DNA of 64,000 nucleotides, from the NCBI RefSeq assembly GCF_001866645.1, contig NZ_MLYP01000085.1:1-64000 (forward strand), written 5' to 3'. Origin of the DNA: Streptomyces colonosanans. GTDB taxonomy: Bacteria; Actinomycetota; Actinomycetes; Streptomycetales; Streptomycetaceae. The position numbers and the translations under genes are program-made. Shown here one piece after another: positions 1-8,404 of the stretch. Below the pieces are notes generated by a model. The model made no database searches and was not told the origin of the DNA. It saw nothing but the letters and a program-made list of their open reading frames with translations. How positions within the stretch are numbered: position 1 is the first letter of the stretch; every line of letters begins with the position of its first letter.

Positions 1-53
1 CGGAAGCCCTCGTACTGGACGTACTTGGGCTTTCGGCCGGTGCGGCGAGTGGT

Positions 54-83
54 GCTCCCCCTGCTCGAAGAGCTTGGGGGAGC
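54..83. repeat. Streptomyces-type intergenic hairpin repeat
   Basis: A nested inverted repeat: CTCCCCC pairs with GGGGGAG and an inner GCTC with GAGC, around a GAA loop. A related family (runs of gggggtcccccc and agtgggggag) recurs near 38.3 kb. Such elements are common between Streptomyces genes. It could act as a terminator for a gene ending left of the window. Nothing codable is recognised in bases 1-53. Confidence 0.5.
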
Positions 84-139
84 GTGCCGGGCGTCGCGAC
101 GGGGCGAACGTCGCCTGCCGCGGCAGTAGTGTCGCCTGC

Positions 140-892
140 ATGATGCACGACCACGATGACCTGGCTGGTGGGACTGCCGTGACAGCGGCGTGGGACCGCA
201 TAGAGACGTGGTTGCAGGCGCACGCCCCCATGTCGCGCGCGACGCTCCGACCGCCCGCGGCCTGGGAACAGTTGGACAGCGCCGAGCAGGTCGTCGGTTG
301 CCCCCTGCCGGACGAGCTGAAAGCGCTGTGGCTGCTGCACAACGGTACCTACGAGATGCCCGGGCACCTGACGACGTTTCAGGCTATGGTCGGGTACCAG
401 GAGATGCTGGCGTCCTCTCTGCCTACCAGGCTGCGATGGCTGTGGGACAGGGGGGCGGAGAGCGAGCTGTACCCGGAGCCGCCAGCCCCAGCAGACTTCG
501 GCCAGGAGCCGGATTACACGGAGATGCTCGGATCCTCGCTGCCACAACAGATCCAGTGGTTGTGGGAACGAGGTGGTCGGCCGCTGCCGGCGCTGCTGGT
601 CGGGGACGAGGAGGAGTGGGAGGACATGAACACCTTCCTCGACAGCGAAGGGCTGCTCCAGATCGACCAGGCCCTCGCCGTGCACGCCACGATGACCTTG
701 TCCGGTGAGTGGCCCCGTACCTGGATACCTTTCACGGCGGACAATCCGGAGGACGCGTCCGCCGGGCTCTTCCTCGACAGCGAGACGGGGAAGGTCGGCC
801 GCTGGGGCCTGATGGACGTGCCCACGTCGGGAGGGGAAACCGTCGCCCGCTACCTCGCACGCGTGGCTGACAGGCTGGCGGCCCGCGGCTGA
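140..892 (+). CDS. SMI1/KNR4 (SUKH) family protein with internal repeat
   Basis: The 250-residue product starts MMHDHDDL. Its C-terminal half has the SUKH pattern: a Trp-Ile-Pro-Phe strand (WIPFTADN), then a LFLDSETGKVGRWG strand pair and a hydrophobic C-terminal helix. The front has the LPDELKALWLLHNG helix typical of the fold. SUKH proteins are often immunity proteins against contact-dependent or polymorphic toxins, but also serve as general scaffolds in actinobacteria; no toxin gene is visible here. Between the two fold halves is a degenerate duplication: YQEMLASSLPTRLRWLWDRG followed about 20 residues later by YTEMLGSSLPQQIQWLWERG. The start at 140 is chosen because the upstream in-frame residues are low-complexity and outside the fold. 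Confidence 0.75.
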   Translation: MMHDHDDLAGGTAVTAAWDRIETWLQAHAPMSRATLRPPAAWEQLDSAEQVVGCPLPDELKALWLLHNGTYEMPGHLTTFQAMVGYQEMLASSLPTRLRWLWDRGAESELYPEPPAPADFGQEPDYTEMLGSSLPQQIQWLWERGGRPLPALLVGDEEEWEDMNTFLDSEGLLQIDQALAVHATMTLSGEWPRTWIPFTADNPEDASAGLFLDSETGKVGRWGLMDVPTSGGETVARYLARVADRLAARG

Positions 893-919
893 CCACAGCG
901 CCGGCCTGGCCCGGAGCCC

Positions 920-1126
920 GGCTCCATCGAACTTCTCGTCGACAACTTCAGCAGCGCAACGATCAACACGACGCGGTGGCCGAACAACTACGGCACCCCG
1001 GCCCCCACCCAGACCGGCGGTCGTGCGCGGGTGCCCTGCGCCACCGACTACTGCGCCTTCTCCTCGGCCTACGCGTACAAGCTCGCAGGCTCGTCGATCT
1101 TCGTCCGCATCTGGGCCCCGGCCGAG
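920..1126 (+). pseudogene. Fragment of a secreted LamG/concanavalin-like protein
   Basis: One frame reads ELLVDNFSSATINTTRWPNN, followed by YGTP..TGGRARVPC and AYAYKLAGSSIFVRIW. This is the N-terminal strand pattern of concanavalin-like (LamG/GH16-like) domains in secreted actinobacterial proteins. There is no start, and the similarity stops where the antisense PIG-L-like fragment ends. It is a remnant of roughly 65 codons joined to unrelated DNA. The exact family is an inference. Confidence 0.45.
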
Positions 1127-1129
1127 CAG

Positions 1130-1375
1130 TCAGCGGCTGAACAGTTCGAACACGACGGCCGGTTCTCCGCCGAACCGCGCGCTGTGTGCATGGGTGCTCG
1201 TGGTCAGGAAACGGCGTACGTACGTCTCGGGGTCCTCGTCGGTCAACGCCTCGAGGTACGCGCGATGCCGCAGCAGAGACTGCACCGCCTGCTCGAAGCC
1301 TTGGTCCGCACCCACCGCGTGCGTGGGTTCTGGCGAGTTCGCGACAGCCACCCACCGGACGCCGGTCCACGGCCG
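1130..1375 (-). pseudogene. C-terminal fragment of a PIG-L-like deacetylase
   Basis: The reverse-strand frame ends with about 75 plausible residues: GVRWVAVANSPEPTHAVGA, then LLRHRAYLEALTDEDPETYV and FGGEPAVVFELFSR-stop. The closing pattern (a helix with HRAYLEAL, then a strand before the end) resembles the C-terminus of PIG-L family GlcNAc-PI deacetylases. The catalytic N-terminal domain (AHPDD) is absent and the frame upstream is not protein-like. PIG-L is tentative. Confidence 0.35.
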
Positions 1376-1431
1376 CAGCCGTTGCTGGTCCGGTGCCGGT
1401 GGTTCAGACGGCCGTGGTACTCGGGCCGGAT

Positions 1432-1517
1432 TCAGGACAGTTCGAGCCCTCCGTCGGTCGTGCGGATCTGCCCGGTGAGGTAGGCGCCCTGCGGGTCGGC
1501 GATGCGCAGGATCCGTG
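1432..1517 (-). pseudogene. C-terminal fragment of an SDR-family dehydrogenase
   Basis: Reverse-strand codons give RILRIADPQGAYLTGQIRTT, then DGGLELS-stop. The G-x-Y-x-T-G-Q-x-x-x-x-D-G-G pattern is the usual last strand and loop of classical short-chain dehydrogenases. Only about 27 codons remain; the Rossmann core and YxxxK motif are missing. It sits between the PIG-L-like and MFS remnants, all on the same strand. Confidence 0.5.
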
Positions 1518-1524
1518 GTGGCCC

Positions 1525-2527
1525 TCAGGCGCGGTTCGGTGCCGACTCCGGCTCGGCGAGGGGCGCCGCGGCGCGTCGGGGGAGCAGCAGCGGGGTCGCC
1601 AGCAGGAGTGCGCCGGCCAGGCCGATGGCCGTGCGCGGGCCGAGCAGGCCGCCCAGCACGCCCCATGCGGCCGTCAGGAGGGCGGTCGAGGCCTTGGTCG
1701 TCACCGACCAGGCGGTCAGCGTGCGGGTGACACGGTCGGTCGCGGTGCGTTCGAGGCGGTAGGTGGCGTAGACGGGATTGAAGACCCCGCAGCAGAAGAT
1801 GAGCCCGAGCTCGACGCCCATCACCAGCAGCAGCCCTCCGATGCCCAGCCCCAGGAAGGCCAGGCCGACGGACCAGATCGCGCGCAGCGCCCCGACCGCG
1901 ATCAGGACCTGGTGCTGCCCGAACCGGGTGACGAGCGGTCGGGCCAGCCGCGAACCGAGCAGCCCGCCGATCGAGGGCGCGGCGAAGGCGAGGCTGTACT
2001 GCCACGGTGCGAACCCGATTCGGCCGAGCATCAGGACGGCCATCAGCGGCTGGGTGGCCATCACCAGGCCGGAGCAAGGCGGTGTTGAAGAACAGCGGAC
2101 GCAGCGTCGCGTCGGCGAGGATGTACCGCCAACCGTCGAGCAGGTCCCCGGCCCGCATGCGCGCGGCCTCCCGGCGCTCGGGCCGCGGCTCCTGGCCGCC
2201 CGTCGCGCGGATGCCCAGGGCCGAGAACAGGTAGCTGACCGCGTCGGCCACCACCGTCACCACCGGACCGAGGAGCCCGATCGCGGCACCGCCCAGCGGC
2301 GGTCCGATGATCGTGGTCGTCCAGGCCGTGGACTCGAACCGGGCGTTGGCGACGAGCAGGTCCTCGGCCGGCAGCAGCGTCTTCAGGTACGCGCCGGAGG
2401 CGGCGCGGAAGGTGATGTCGGCCGCCGCGACGACGACCGAGACCAGGAGGAGCTGGACGAAGGTGAGCGCGCCGAGCGCGAACGCGGCGGGGATCGTCAG
2501 CAGCGCCGCGAACAGGGGTGAGCCCAC
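1525..2527 (-). pseudogene. MFS efflux transporter, truncated and frameshifted
   Basis: Two reverse-strand frames together resemble the C-terminal two thirds of a drug:H+ antiporter-like MFS protein. The first runs from 2527 with TM-rich sequence (FVQLLLVSVVVAAADITFRA, then WTTTIIGPPLGGAAIG) to LRPLFFNTA. The second resumes as SGLVMATQPLMAVLML and continues through several membrane segments to APNRA-stop at 1525. The frame switch lies near 2078. The first transmembrane segments are missing; the 5' end stops beside a strong hairpin. A single indel could be a sequencing error, but the missing N-terminus argues for a real pseudogene. Confidence 0.7.
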
Positions 2528-2546
2528 CGCCTGGCCGTTTCTCTCG

Positions 2547-2573
2547 GGGGGCCGGCCCTGTGGGCCGGCCCCC
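2547..2573. terminator. Strong GC hairpin
   Basis: A perfect 12-bp stem (GGGGGCCGGCCC with its complement) around a TGT loop, followed by CTTCCT on the plus strand. It lies between the 5'-truncated MFS remnant and the end of the reverse-strand secreted-protein fragment, so it probably terminated the latter. Confidence 0.5.
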
Positions 2574-2605
2574 TTCCTGCTTCACCTGCCGGCGCCCAGG
2601 CTGTG

Positions 2606-2845
2606 TCAGCCGACCTCGCGCCACGTGCAGGTAGTCGCGGTCGACGTGCAGTGCTCGAACCCCGGAGGCGTGACGAAGGGCCCGTCACCGTCCGGCATCC
2701 GCCAGGAGGGAGCCGGGAACCCGTTGAACGCCGTCTGATTCTGCGCACTCGGGATCGCCGTACGCCCGCAACGCTCCGTACAACTCGGCCCGTTCCCCGC
2801 CGTGCGAGTGTCCTCGAGGATGCCGAAGTCCGCCGAGCCGTCGCC
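2606..2845 (-). pseudogene. C-terminal fragment of a Cys-rich secreted protein
   Basis: Reverse-strand codons from just after the DUF899 stop read GDGSADFGILEDTRTAGNGP, then SCTERCGRTAIPSAQNQTAF and later GFEHCTSTATTCTWREVG-stop. Four cysteines in about 78 residues and Thr/Gly/Pro-rich composition suggest an extracellular protein. There is no start codon or signal peptide. I do not recognise the family. An intact C-terminus with no N-terminus, abutting the neighbour's stop, marks a deletion junction. Confidence 0.4.
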
Positions 2846-3538
2846 TCAGCCGCCGGAGCCCGAGCCGTAGAGCGCAGCGATGTCTTTGGACGTCGCCCAC
2901 CGGCTGTAGGTGGGCGACTGAGGCCAGCCCTCGGGCGAGTCCTGCCATTCTTCCTGCCGCCCGTACGGTAGGACATCGATCAGCGCGAAGGTGTGACTGA
3001 GCTGCTCGACCCCCCGACCGCTGGTGTGCCAGGTGCGATAGACGGTATCGCCGTCGCGCAGGAACACGTTGACCGCGAATCCCCCGTCGGGCGGTGCGCC
3101 GACGTCGGCCCCGAATGAGCTGTTGGCAGTCGAGTACCACGCCATCTGGTTGCCGACCCGTTGCTTGTAGGCGAGCGCCTCATCGATCGGGCCCTGGGTG
3201 ACGATGACGAATCGCGCATCGTAGTTGTCCAGGAACTCCAGGCGGGTGTACTGCGAGGTGAACCCCGTGCAGCCCGGGCACTGCCATTCCTTGCCCGGGA
3301 ACCACATGTGGTTGTAGACGATCAGTTGCCTCTTGCCTTCGAAGACGTCCGCCAGCCGAACGAGGCCCTCCTCTCCCTCGAGGGTGTAATCGGGCATCTC
3401 GACCATCGGCAGGCGACGGCGCTCGGCGGCGATGGCGTCAAGCTCCCGTGTCGCGGCCTTCTCCCGGGCACGCAGTGCCTCGAGCCGGCGCTCCCAAGTT
3501 GCGGTGTCGACGACGGGTGGTAGTGCGTGGGTGGTCAT
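2846..3538 (-). CDS. DUF899 thioredoxin-like protein
   Basis: The 230-residue protein belongs to the DUF899 (AAL-thioredoxin-like) group. A helical N-terminus (TWERRLEALRAREKAATREL) leads into YTLEGEEGLVRLADVFEGK, then the thioredoxin-fold strand QLIVYNHMWFPG and the redox-type motif C87-P-G-C90. This is followed by FTSQYTRLEFLDNYDARFV and the late strand GFAVNVFLRDGDTVYRTWHT. Family members are cytosolic and often induced with stress or detoxification genes; their substrate is not established. Length is typical. The start ATG at 3538 is followed by TTHALPPVVD. Its last residues (GSGSGG) touch the fragment downstream. Confidence 0.85.
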   Translation of the reverse strand: MTTHALPPVVDTATWERRLEALRAREKAATRELDAIAAERRRLPMVEMPDYTLEGEEGLVRLADVFEGKRQLIVYNHMWFPGKEWQCPGCTGFTSQYTRLEFLDNYDARFVIVTQGPIDEALAYKQRVGNQMAWYSTANSSFGADVGAPPDGGFAVNVFLRDGDTVYRTWHTSGRGVEQLSHTFALIDVLPYGRQEEWQDSPEGWPQSPTYSRWATSKDIAALYGSGSGG

Positions 3539-3886
3539 GGTCCCCTCACAGAGCTCGTGCGCAGTTTTCGCTTACGCGGAGGTAGACCTCACCGGGCCCC
3601 GGAACTCATCGGTCGCCGACGCCGGGTGCCGACGGCGTTCCGGTGGGCGAGCCGAGGCGGTCGCGCAGCCGGACCGCAGACTCTCCTATCGCGGGGGCGG
3701 GAGCCACAGCTGCTGGCCTGGACATTGAGTGGATCCTTCGACAGGTCGCTGTTGTCGCCTCGGCTTTGCTTGCCCAGATCGGCCCAGCCGGAGCGGCCTT
3801 GGCGAAGCCGGCCGAGTATCTGCATGTCATGGATATGCGGCAGGAAGTCGAGATGCCGGAGCTCGACAGCCATGAAGCGCCGAACC
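3539..3886. other. No gene seen
   Basis: Upstream region of the DUF899 gene. Both strands have open frames, but none has family-like composition or a convincing ribosome-binding site. The reverse strand beyond the IS5 fragment stop continues as decayed sequence. Confidence 0.4.
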
Positions 3887-4012
3887 TCACCCACAGTCGT
3901 AGCGGGTAGACACGGCCTGGGACCGCTTGAGCTGGTTGATCGCCCGCTTGATGGTATTCCTTTGCTTGTACCGCTCTTCGTCGAAGCCAGGCCCCGTGCG
4001 TCCTCGCGCAGC
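3887..4012 (-). pseudogene. IS5-family transposase C-terminal remnant
   Basis: The reverse strand reads GRTGPGFDEERYKQRNTIKR, then AINQLKRSQAVSTRYDCG-stop. This is the F-D-x-E-x-Y-K-x-R-N-T-[VI]-E-R helix, carrying the last acidic residue region of IS5/IS427-group DDE transposases, here with K in place of the usual E before R. A stop replaces the usual TRYDK continuation. No terminal repeats were identified. Confidence 0.65.
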
Positions 4013-4137
4013 CGGTTGCCTGGCTGCCGTCCCATTGGCGACACCGTGCAGGCCCGCGGCATTCGGAAACAGTGGTTCGGGGACAGCTTCTGGCGGCGAG
4101 TGTTTCTTTCCACGAGTGGTTGCGAGGTGGCAGCGTC

Positions 4138-5250
4138 ATGAAGCAGACCAAGAAGATTCCGGAGACGTTTCTCGGCGTCGGTTACACAAGGGACCGAGCA
4201 GGGCTGCCGCTCGAGGCGGTGCGTGTTCCCGTCCCGCGCCCGGCGGCTGACCAGGTCCTGATCCGCATCGCCGCCTCGTCGCTGAATCCACTGGAGTACA
4301 AGCTGGCCGACCTCAATTTCATGGGACGGACGCCCCCCGTCGTTCTCGGTCTTGACCTCGCGGGAGTGGTGGTCGACGTGGGCGATGGTGTGAGTGGCGT
4401 AGGCGTCGGCGACGCGGTAGCCGCCATGGCCGATTTGAACGGTGATGGCGGCTGGGTCGCAACCGGCGGGAGCGAAGGTGGTTATGCCCTCGCACACCAA
4501 TTCCTCACCGTCCACAAGCCGACGTCCCTGAGCTTCCCCGATGCAGCGGTGCTTCCGATGGCCTTCCTGTCCGCTTTCGCGGGCCTTTACCGGACGGTCC
4601 AGGCCGGTGACACGGTCTATATCCCGGGCGGTGGGGGCGGCGTCGGGCACCTCGCCGTGCAGATGGCGGCGCGTCCCCTGGGGGCCGGACTGGTCATCAG
4701 CAGCGGCAGCACGCCACAATCAATCGCACTGGCCCGGCAGTCCGGCGCCCACCACGTTTTCGATTACAAGCGCGACGACATTGCCGCCGAAATCGCCAAG
4801 CTGACCGGCGGCGAGGGTGTTGACCTAGTCTTCGACGCCACCTACAGCGAGCGGGGCTTTGTCGAGACCGCGAAGACCGTCCGGCGGGGCGGCAACTGGA
4901 TCGTGCTCGGCGTCGGCCCCGGCAAGACGACGCGCCTGGCCGAAACGCAAAGCCCGGTGGATGCCATCCTGGCCGAGCGCGGCGCCGAGCACGTCAACGT
5001 CAATCTGCTGCGCTACTTCTCCGAACCCGCCAGGCTCGACAGCGAGGCGCGCGCTTTTCTCCAGCGCGGGATGGCTCTGGCGATGGAGTGGGCGGCGCAG
5101 GGACTTGTGGTCCCGCACATCGACCAGACCATCGACAGCACCGTCGAGGCGATCAATGCGGGACTGCAGTCGCTGCAGGCGGGCCATGGCGTAGTGGGCA
5201 AGGTGGCGGTGATCGTGGATCGCGACCTGGCCCTGGGCGCTTCGCGCTGA
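4138..5250 (+). CDS. Quinone-reductase-like MDR oxidoreductase
   Basis: The 370-residue protein has a medium-chain dehydrogenase/reductase layout. A GroES-like N-terminal domain (VLIRIAASSLNPLEYKLADL, GLDLAGVVVDVGDGVS) is followed by the Rossmann domain with YIPGGGGGVGHLAVQMAA (dinucleotide loop about residues 162-179), GVDLVFDATY and the C-terminal VEAINAGLQSLQAGHGVVGK. The Cys/His zinc ligands of alcohol dehydrogenases are absent, so it belongs with NADPH:quinone reductase-like, zinc-independent members that reduce quinones or enones in the cytosol. The start at 4138 (MKQTKKIPETF) fits family N-termini better than the upstream in-frame codons. It appears monocistronic. Confidence 0.85.
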   Translation: MKQTKKIPETFLGVGYTRDRAGLPLEAVRVPVPRPAADQVLIRIAASSLNPLEYKLADLNFMGRTPPVVLGLDLAGVVVDVGDGVSGVGVGDAVAAMADLNGDGGWVATGGSEGGYALAHQFLTVHKPTSLSFPDAAVLPMAFLSAFAGLYRTVQAGDTVYIPGGGGGVGHLAVQMAARPLGAGLVISSGSTPQSIALARQSGAHHVFDYKRDDIAAEIAKLTGGEGVDLVFDATYSERGFVETAKTVRRGGNWIVLGVGPGKTTRLAETQSPVDAILAERGAEHVNVNLLRYFSEPARLDSEARAFLQRGMALAMEWAAQGLVVPHIDQTIDSTVEAINAGLQSLQAGHGVVGKVAVIVDRDLALGASR

Positions 5251-6066
5251 CCAGCAACGACGCGGGTTCACCCGGTGGATGGCGTGCCGAGTCGGGCTTA
5301 CGGCCGGATCCTGCGTGACTTGTCACCGGGGCACGCCGGCGGCCGTGTCGTGGGGTACCGGAATCCTGGACGTCTTCGCGCGTTGCGTCATCTCGCTCGT
5401 GAGCGCCGAGCCGCTCGGGAGCTGGTACACGGGCGAGGTGGCATTGCCTCATCCCGGCCGGTGATCTCCTGCGATCAGTCGGCCGCGAGGACGTGCGGTA
5501 CCAGGTCCGAGATGCTGGAGAGGTAAGGAACGGTGGTGTACTCGTTGCGCAGGAGCTCCCGCGCGGAGACGGACTGACGCTCCGGCGCGGGAGCGATCCA
5601 CAGGATGACCGGCTCACCGAGACCTGCTGCGGTGATCCGGTGGGTCGTGTGGTACATGCCGCCTGCAGCTCCACCGCCGAGGTGATCCGGACGCCCCTGT
5701 CGAAGGCGCCCTGGCAGCGCCGCATCGGCACACACACGCCGGGACCCCGTCCGATCGAAGTGACCGGACGCGATCTCGTGAACCGCCTGCTGATCGACTC
5801 GCGAGTGGCGCTGCGTCTGCCAGGAGGTGCAGCGCTTCTTGGCAAGGTCGTCCGGGACGTGGGCCCCGCCGCCCCGGGCGGGTCGGCAAGGCTGGGAATC
5901 GGCGTTACGCAGCCGCGTTCTTCGTCACGACGCCTGCGCCCACACCACCTGTTCTCCTGCTCGCCTGCCACAGCATCCACAGCGGCCGCTCGGATCCGGC
6001 CCGATCCGCTTCCGCGTACCCCTGTAAACCTTCCCGCTTCCTCCCGCAACAAAGGAGCAACACGCC
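5251..6066. other. Gap of about 0.8 kb, no convincing gene
   Basis: A reverse-strand frame ending at 5475 has a plausible tail (EPVILWIAPAPERQSVSARE, then LLRNEYTTVPYLSSISDLVP), but its upstream part is not protein-like. It may be another C-terminal remnant of unknown family. The 3' part (about 6045-6100) holds the ribosome-binding sites for the RidA-like gene. Confidence 0.3.
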
Positions 6067-6102
6067 GTGCAGGCGTACGTGTTGACAAGCTGGAGGGTAG
6101 TC

Positions 6103-6635
6103 GTGACGACATCGCACCATTCCGATTCCCACGCCCCGCCCCATGCAGGCGGCCGACGCCGCCGGCTCCGGCAGGCGCTGGTCGCCCTGGGCGGGGCCGC
6201 TGTGCTGGTCGGCGGAGTCGGCGGGGCCTCTGCCACGGCTGATCAGAGCGGGCGGCACCGAGTACTCGCCACGTCCGACGCTCCCGCTGCCATCGGGCCC
6301 TACTCGCAGGGGATTTCCGCCGGAAGCCTCACCTTCGTCTCCGGCAGCTGCCCCTCGACCCGAAGACGGGAACCATCCCCGCCGAGGCCTCCGTCGAGGA
6401 GCAGACGCGGCAGGCGCTGCGCAATGTCGAGGCTGTGCTGAAGGCCGACCACATGTCGCTCAGTCATGTGGTCAGCACCACTGTCTATCTCGCCGATCTC
6501 GACGATTTCGCTCGTTTCAACGCCGCCTACGCCGAGTTCTTCGGCACCTCCGCCCCGCCCGCCCGGGCCACCGTCGAGGTCGCGCGAGTGCCGCGTGACG
6601 CGAAAGTCGAGATTTCCGCGATCGCCGTCCGTTGA
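6103..6635 (+). pseudogene. Secreted RidA (YjgF/YER057c) family protein, frameshifted
   Basis: RidA enzymes hydrolyse reactive enamine/imine intermediates made by PLP enzymes. The first frame gives a basic stretch (GGRRRRLRQALVALGGAAVL) and a hydrophobic export signal, then the RidA core APAAIGPYSQGISAGSLTFV. The rest lies in another frame: LPLDPKTGTIPAEASVEEQT, RQALRNVEAVLKADH and VEVARVPRDAKVEISAIAVR-stop. One missing base near 6346 (GGC-AG-CTG where GGC-CAG-CTG is expected) explains the switch. GTG at 6103 follows GGAGGG by five bases; GTG at 6067 after AAAGGAGC is an alternative. The gene ends just before a Tat-exported aminotransferase, a functionally sensible pair. Either a real pseudogene or a one-base sequencing error. 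Confidence 0.75.
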
Positions 6636-6658
6636 GACCTCACCGAAGGGACATGGGA

Positions 6659-8077
6659 ATGGCCGTGCCAAGACTGAACACCCGTAAGAACACCGGGGTT
6701 TCCCGACGCGGATTCGTCGGACTGCTGGGCGCCGGTGCCGCGTCCGTCGGTATTGGGGCGGTCGGTGCCGCCCCGGCCGTGGCCGCCCCTGCCGAGGGCG
6801 CGACGTCCGCCGCGCTGCCGCCGCCCTCCTCGCCGCAGTACTGGAGCGCTGTGAAGCGCCTGTTCGTGCTGGACAAAAAGGTGCTGTTCATGAACGTCGG
6901 CACCGTCGGGTCGCCGCCCCGTGAGGTGCTCGACACCCTCGACCGGATGCACCGGGAGGTGGCTGCCGGTGCCCTCTCCGCCTACAGCGACTTCGCCGAT
7001 GTACGGGCGGTGGTGGCCCGTGGTTACGGGTGCGACCCCGACGAACTCGTCATCTCGCACAACACCAGCGACGGCATGTCGAAGATACTGGCCGGTCTCG
7101 CCCTGAAGGAGGGCGACGAGATCCTCACCACCAACCATGAGCACTCCGGCGGAAATGCGCCCATGGCGCAGGCGCGGGACCGGTACGGGGTCGTGATCAA
7201 GCGGGTGGCCATGCCGGTCGGCAACGACCAACGCGCGGAGGACTACGTCGAGTTGTTCCGCCGGGCCATCACCTCGCGTACCAAGGTTCTGCTGTTCTCC
7301 GCCCCCACCTACAAGACCGGCACCATGCTGCCCATCCCGATGCTGGCGAAGCTCGCGCAGGACCACGGGCTGATCAGCATCGTCGACGGCGCGCACATAC
7401 CCGGCATGATGGCCTACAACTTCCGCGAGTTGGGGGTCGACTTCCTCGCCGGATCGGCAGCGAAGTGGCAGTGCGGGCCGGGTGGCACCGACGTCCTCTA
7501 CATCCGCAACAAGGTACTGCCGCGCTACAACCCCAACCCGCTGCCCGAGTTCTGGCCCGTGGTGTCCAGCGGCTACCCCGAGGGGGGTCTGCCGCCGCGC
7601 TCGAGCGGCGGGACAGCGAGCTACGACATAGCCTCGAAGATGCAGTCCATCGGCAACAGCAGCATCGCGATCATGGCCGGTGTACGCAGCGCCTGCGAGG
7701 TCTGGGACGGTATTGGCCGTACCAGGATCCAGGACCATGTCCTCGGGCTCTCCGGCTACCTGAAGGAGCTGATCGTCGAGCGCTGGGGCGTGAACTCCCT
7801 GTACTCGCCGAAGGACGACCCTCGGCTGGTGTGCGCGCTCACCTCCTTCGCGCCATTCCGCGACCCGCGTGACGTCCACGACGCAGAGAAGGCGTCAGCG
7901 CTCGTCGCGCGGCTCAAGGACGAGTACGGGATCGTGATCCGCACCAGTGACTTCCCGGTGATCGGCTCGGCCAGGTCCCACCAGGCGGTCCGGGTGTCCA
8001 CGCACCTTTTCCACCAGAAGGAGGACGTGGAGCGGGTCGTCGACGCGTTGTGGCGGCTGTCGGGCGAGATGAGCTGA
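6659..8077 (+). CDS. Tat-exported class V aminotransferase (CefD-like)
   Basis: The 472-residue fold-type I PLP enzyme resembles isopenicillin N epimerase/cysteine desulfurase-like class V aminotransferases. A twin-arginine signal (SRRGFVGLLGAGAA, residues 15-28) directs it outside the membrane. Core motifs: FMNVGTVGSPPREV, the PLP-ring Asp in SIVDGAHIPG (D243), and Schiff-base Lys in GSAAKWQCGPGGT (K269). The start ATG at 6659 lies seven bases after AAGGGA; ATG at 6653 is too close. It follows the RidA-like gene by 23 bases, suggesting co-transcription. RidA clears 2-aminoacrylate-type products of such enzymes, so together they may process an extracellular amino compound. The substrate is unknown. 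Confidence 0.85.
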   Translation: MAVPRLNTRKNTGVSRRGFVGLLGAGAASVGIGAVGAAPAVAAPAEGATSAALPPPSSPQYWSAVKRLFVLDKKVLFMNVGTVGSPPREVLDTLDRMHREVAAGALSAYSDFADVRAVVARGYGCDPDELVISHNTSDGMSKILAGLALKEGDEILTTNHEHSGGNAPMAQARDRYGVVIKRVAMPVGNDQRAEDYVELFRRAITSRTKVLLFSAPTYKTGTMLPIPMLAKLAQDHGLISIVDGAHIPGMMAYNFRELGVDFLAGSAAKWQCGPGGTDVLYIRNKVLPRYNPNPLPEFWPVVSSGYPEGGLPPRSSGGTASYDIASKMQSIGNSSIAIMAGVRSACEVWDGIGRTRIQDHVLGLSGYLKELIVERWGVNSLYSPKDDPRLVCALTSFAPFRDPRDVHDAEKASALVARLKDEYGIVIRTSDFPVIGSARSHQAVRVSTHLFHQKEDVERVVDALWRLSGEMS

Positions 8078-8093
8078 GCTGAGGCTTCCGCCG

Positions 8094-8137
8094 GACGCCA
8101 CGGGACCGCGGAGTTCGTTCCGCGGCCCCGTGGCGTC
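8094..8137. terminator. Bidirectional terminator hairpin
   Basis: A long inverted repeat (GACGCCACGGG-ACCGCGGA with the complementary TCCGCGG-CCCCGTGGCGTC) sits between the converging aminotransferase and anti-sigma-like genes, ending seven bases from the latter's stop. There is no U-tract, as is common in Streptomyces. Confidence 0.75.
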
Positions 8138-8143
8138 TGCGCC

Positions 8144-8404
8144 TCAGGGCTGGACGATCACGTCGATCCGTTCATGGCGTGGCGTCCGGTCCGGTTCGGC
8201 AAGGGAGTGCAGCGCCCAGAGCCCCACCACGTCGGCGACGGCCACGATCAGCACCGCCAGCGCGAGCATGACCAGCCGCCGGCGCCGGTCCCGGCGCTGC
8301 CACTCCGTACGGGCCCTGGCATAGGCGTCCGGGGACGGCACTACTGTCGAGGCCAGCGAGTCGAGGGTGTCGCGTAGCCGGGCCTCAGGGTCGTCCACAC
8401 TCAT
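8144..8404 (-). CDS. Small membrane protein paired with ECF sigma factor
   Basis: An 86-residue protein: an acidic cytosolic helix (MSVDDPEARLRDTLDSLAST), a basic linker (RTEWQRRDRRRR), one membrane segment (LVMLALAVLIVAVADVVGLW, about residues 45-64) and a short outer tail. Its ATG overlaps the sigma-factor stop by four bases (ATGA), showing translational coupling. Position and topology suggest an anti-sigma or accessory factor, but it lacks the HxxxCxxC zinc anti-sigma motif. Function is inferred from context only. Confidence 0.75.
   Translation of the reverse strand: MSVDDPEARLRDTLDSLASTVVPSPDAYARARTEWQRRDRRRRLVMLALAVLIVAVADVVGLWALHSLAEPDRTPRHERIDVIVQP

Noticed and set aside
3589..4719. 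Reverse-strand frame of 376 codons
   Set aside because: It crosses the IS5 remnant in the wrong frame and overlaps the MDR oxidoreductase antisense.
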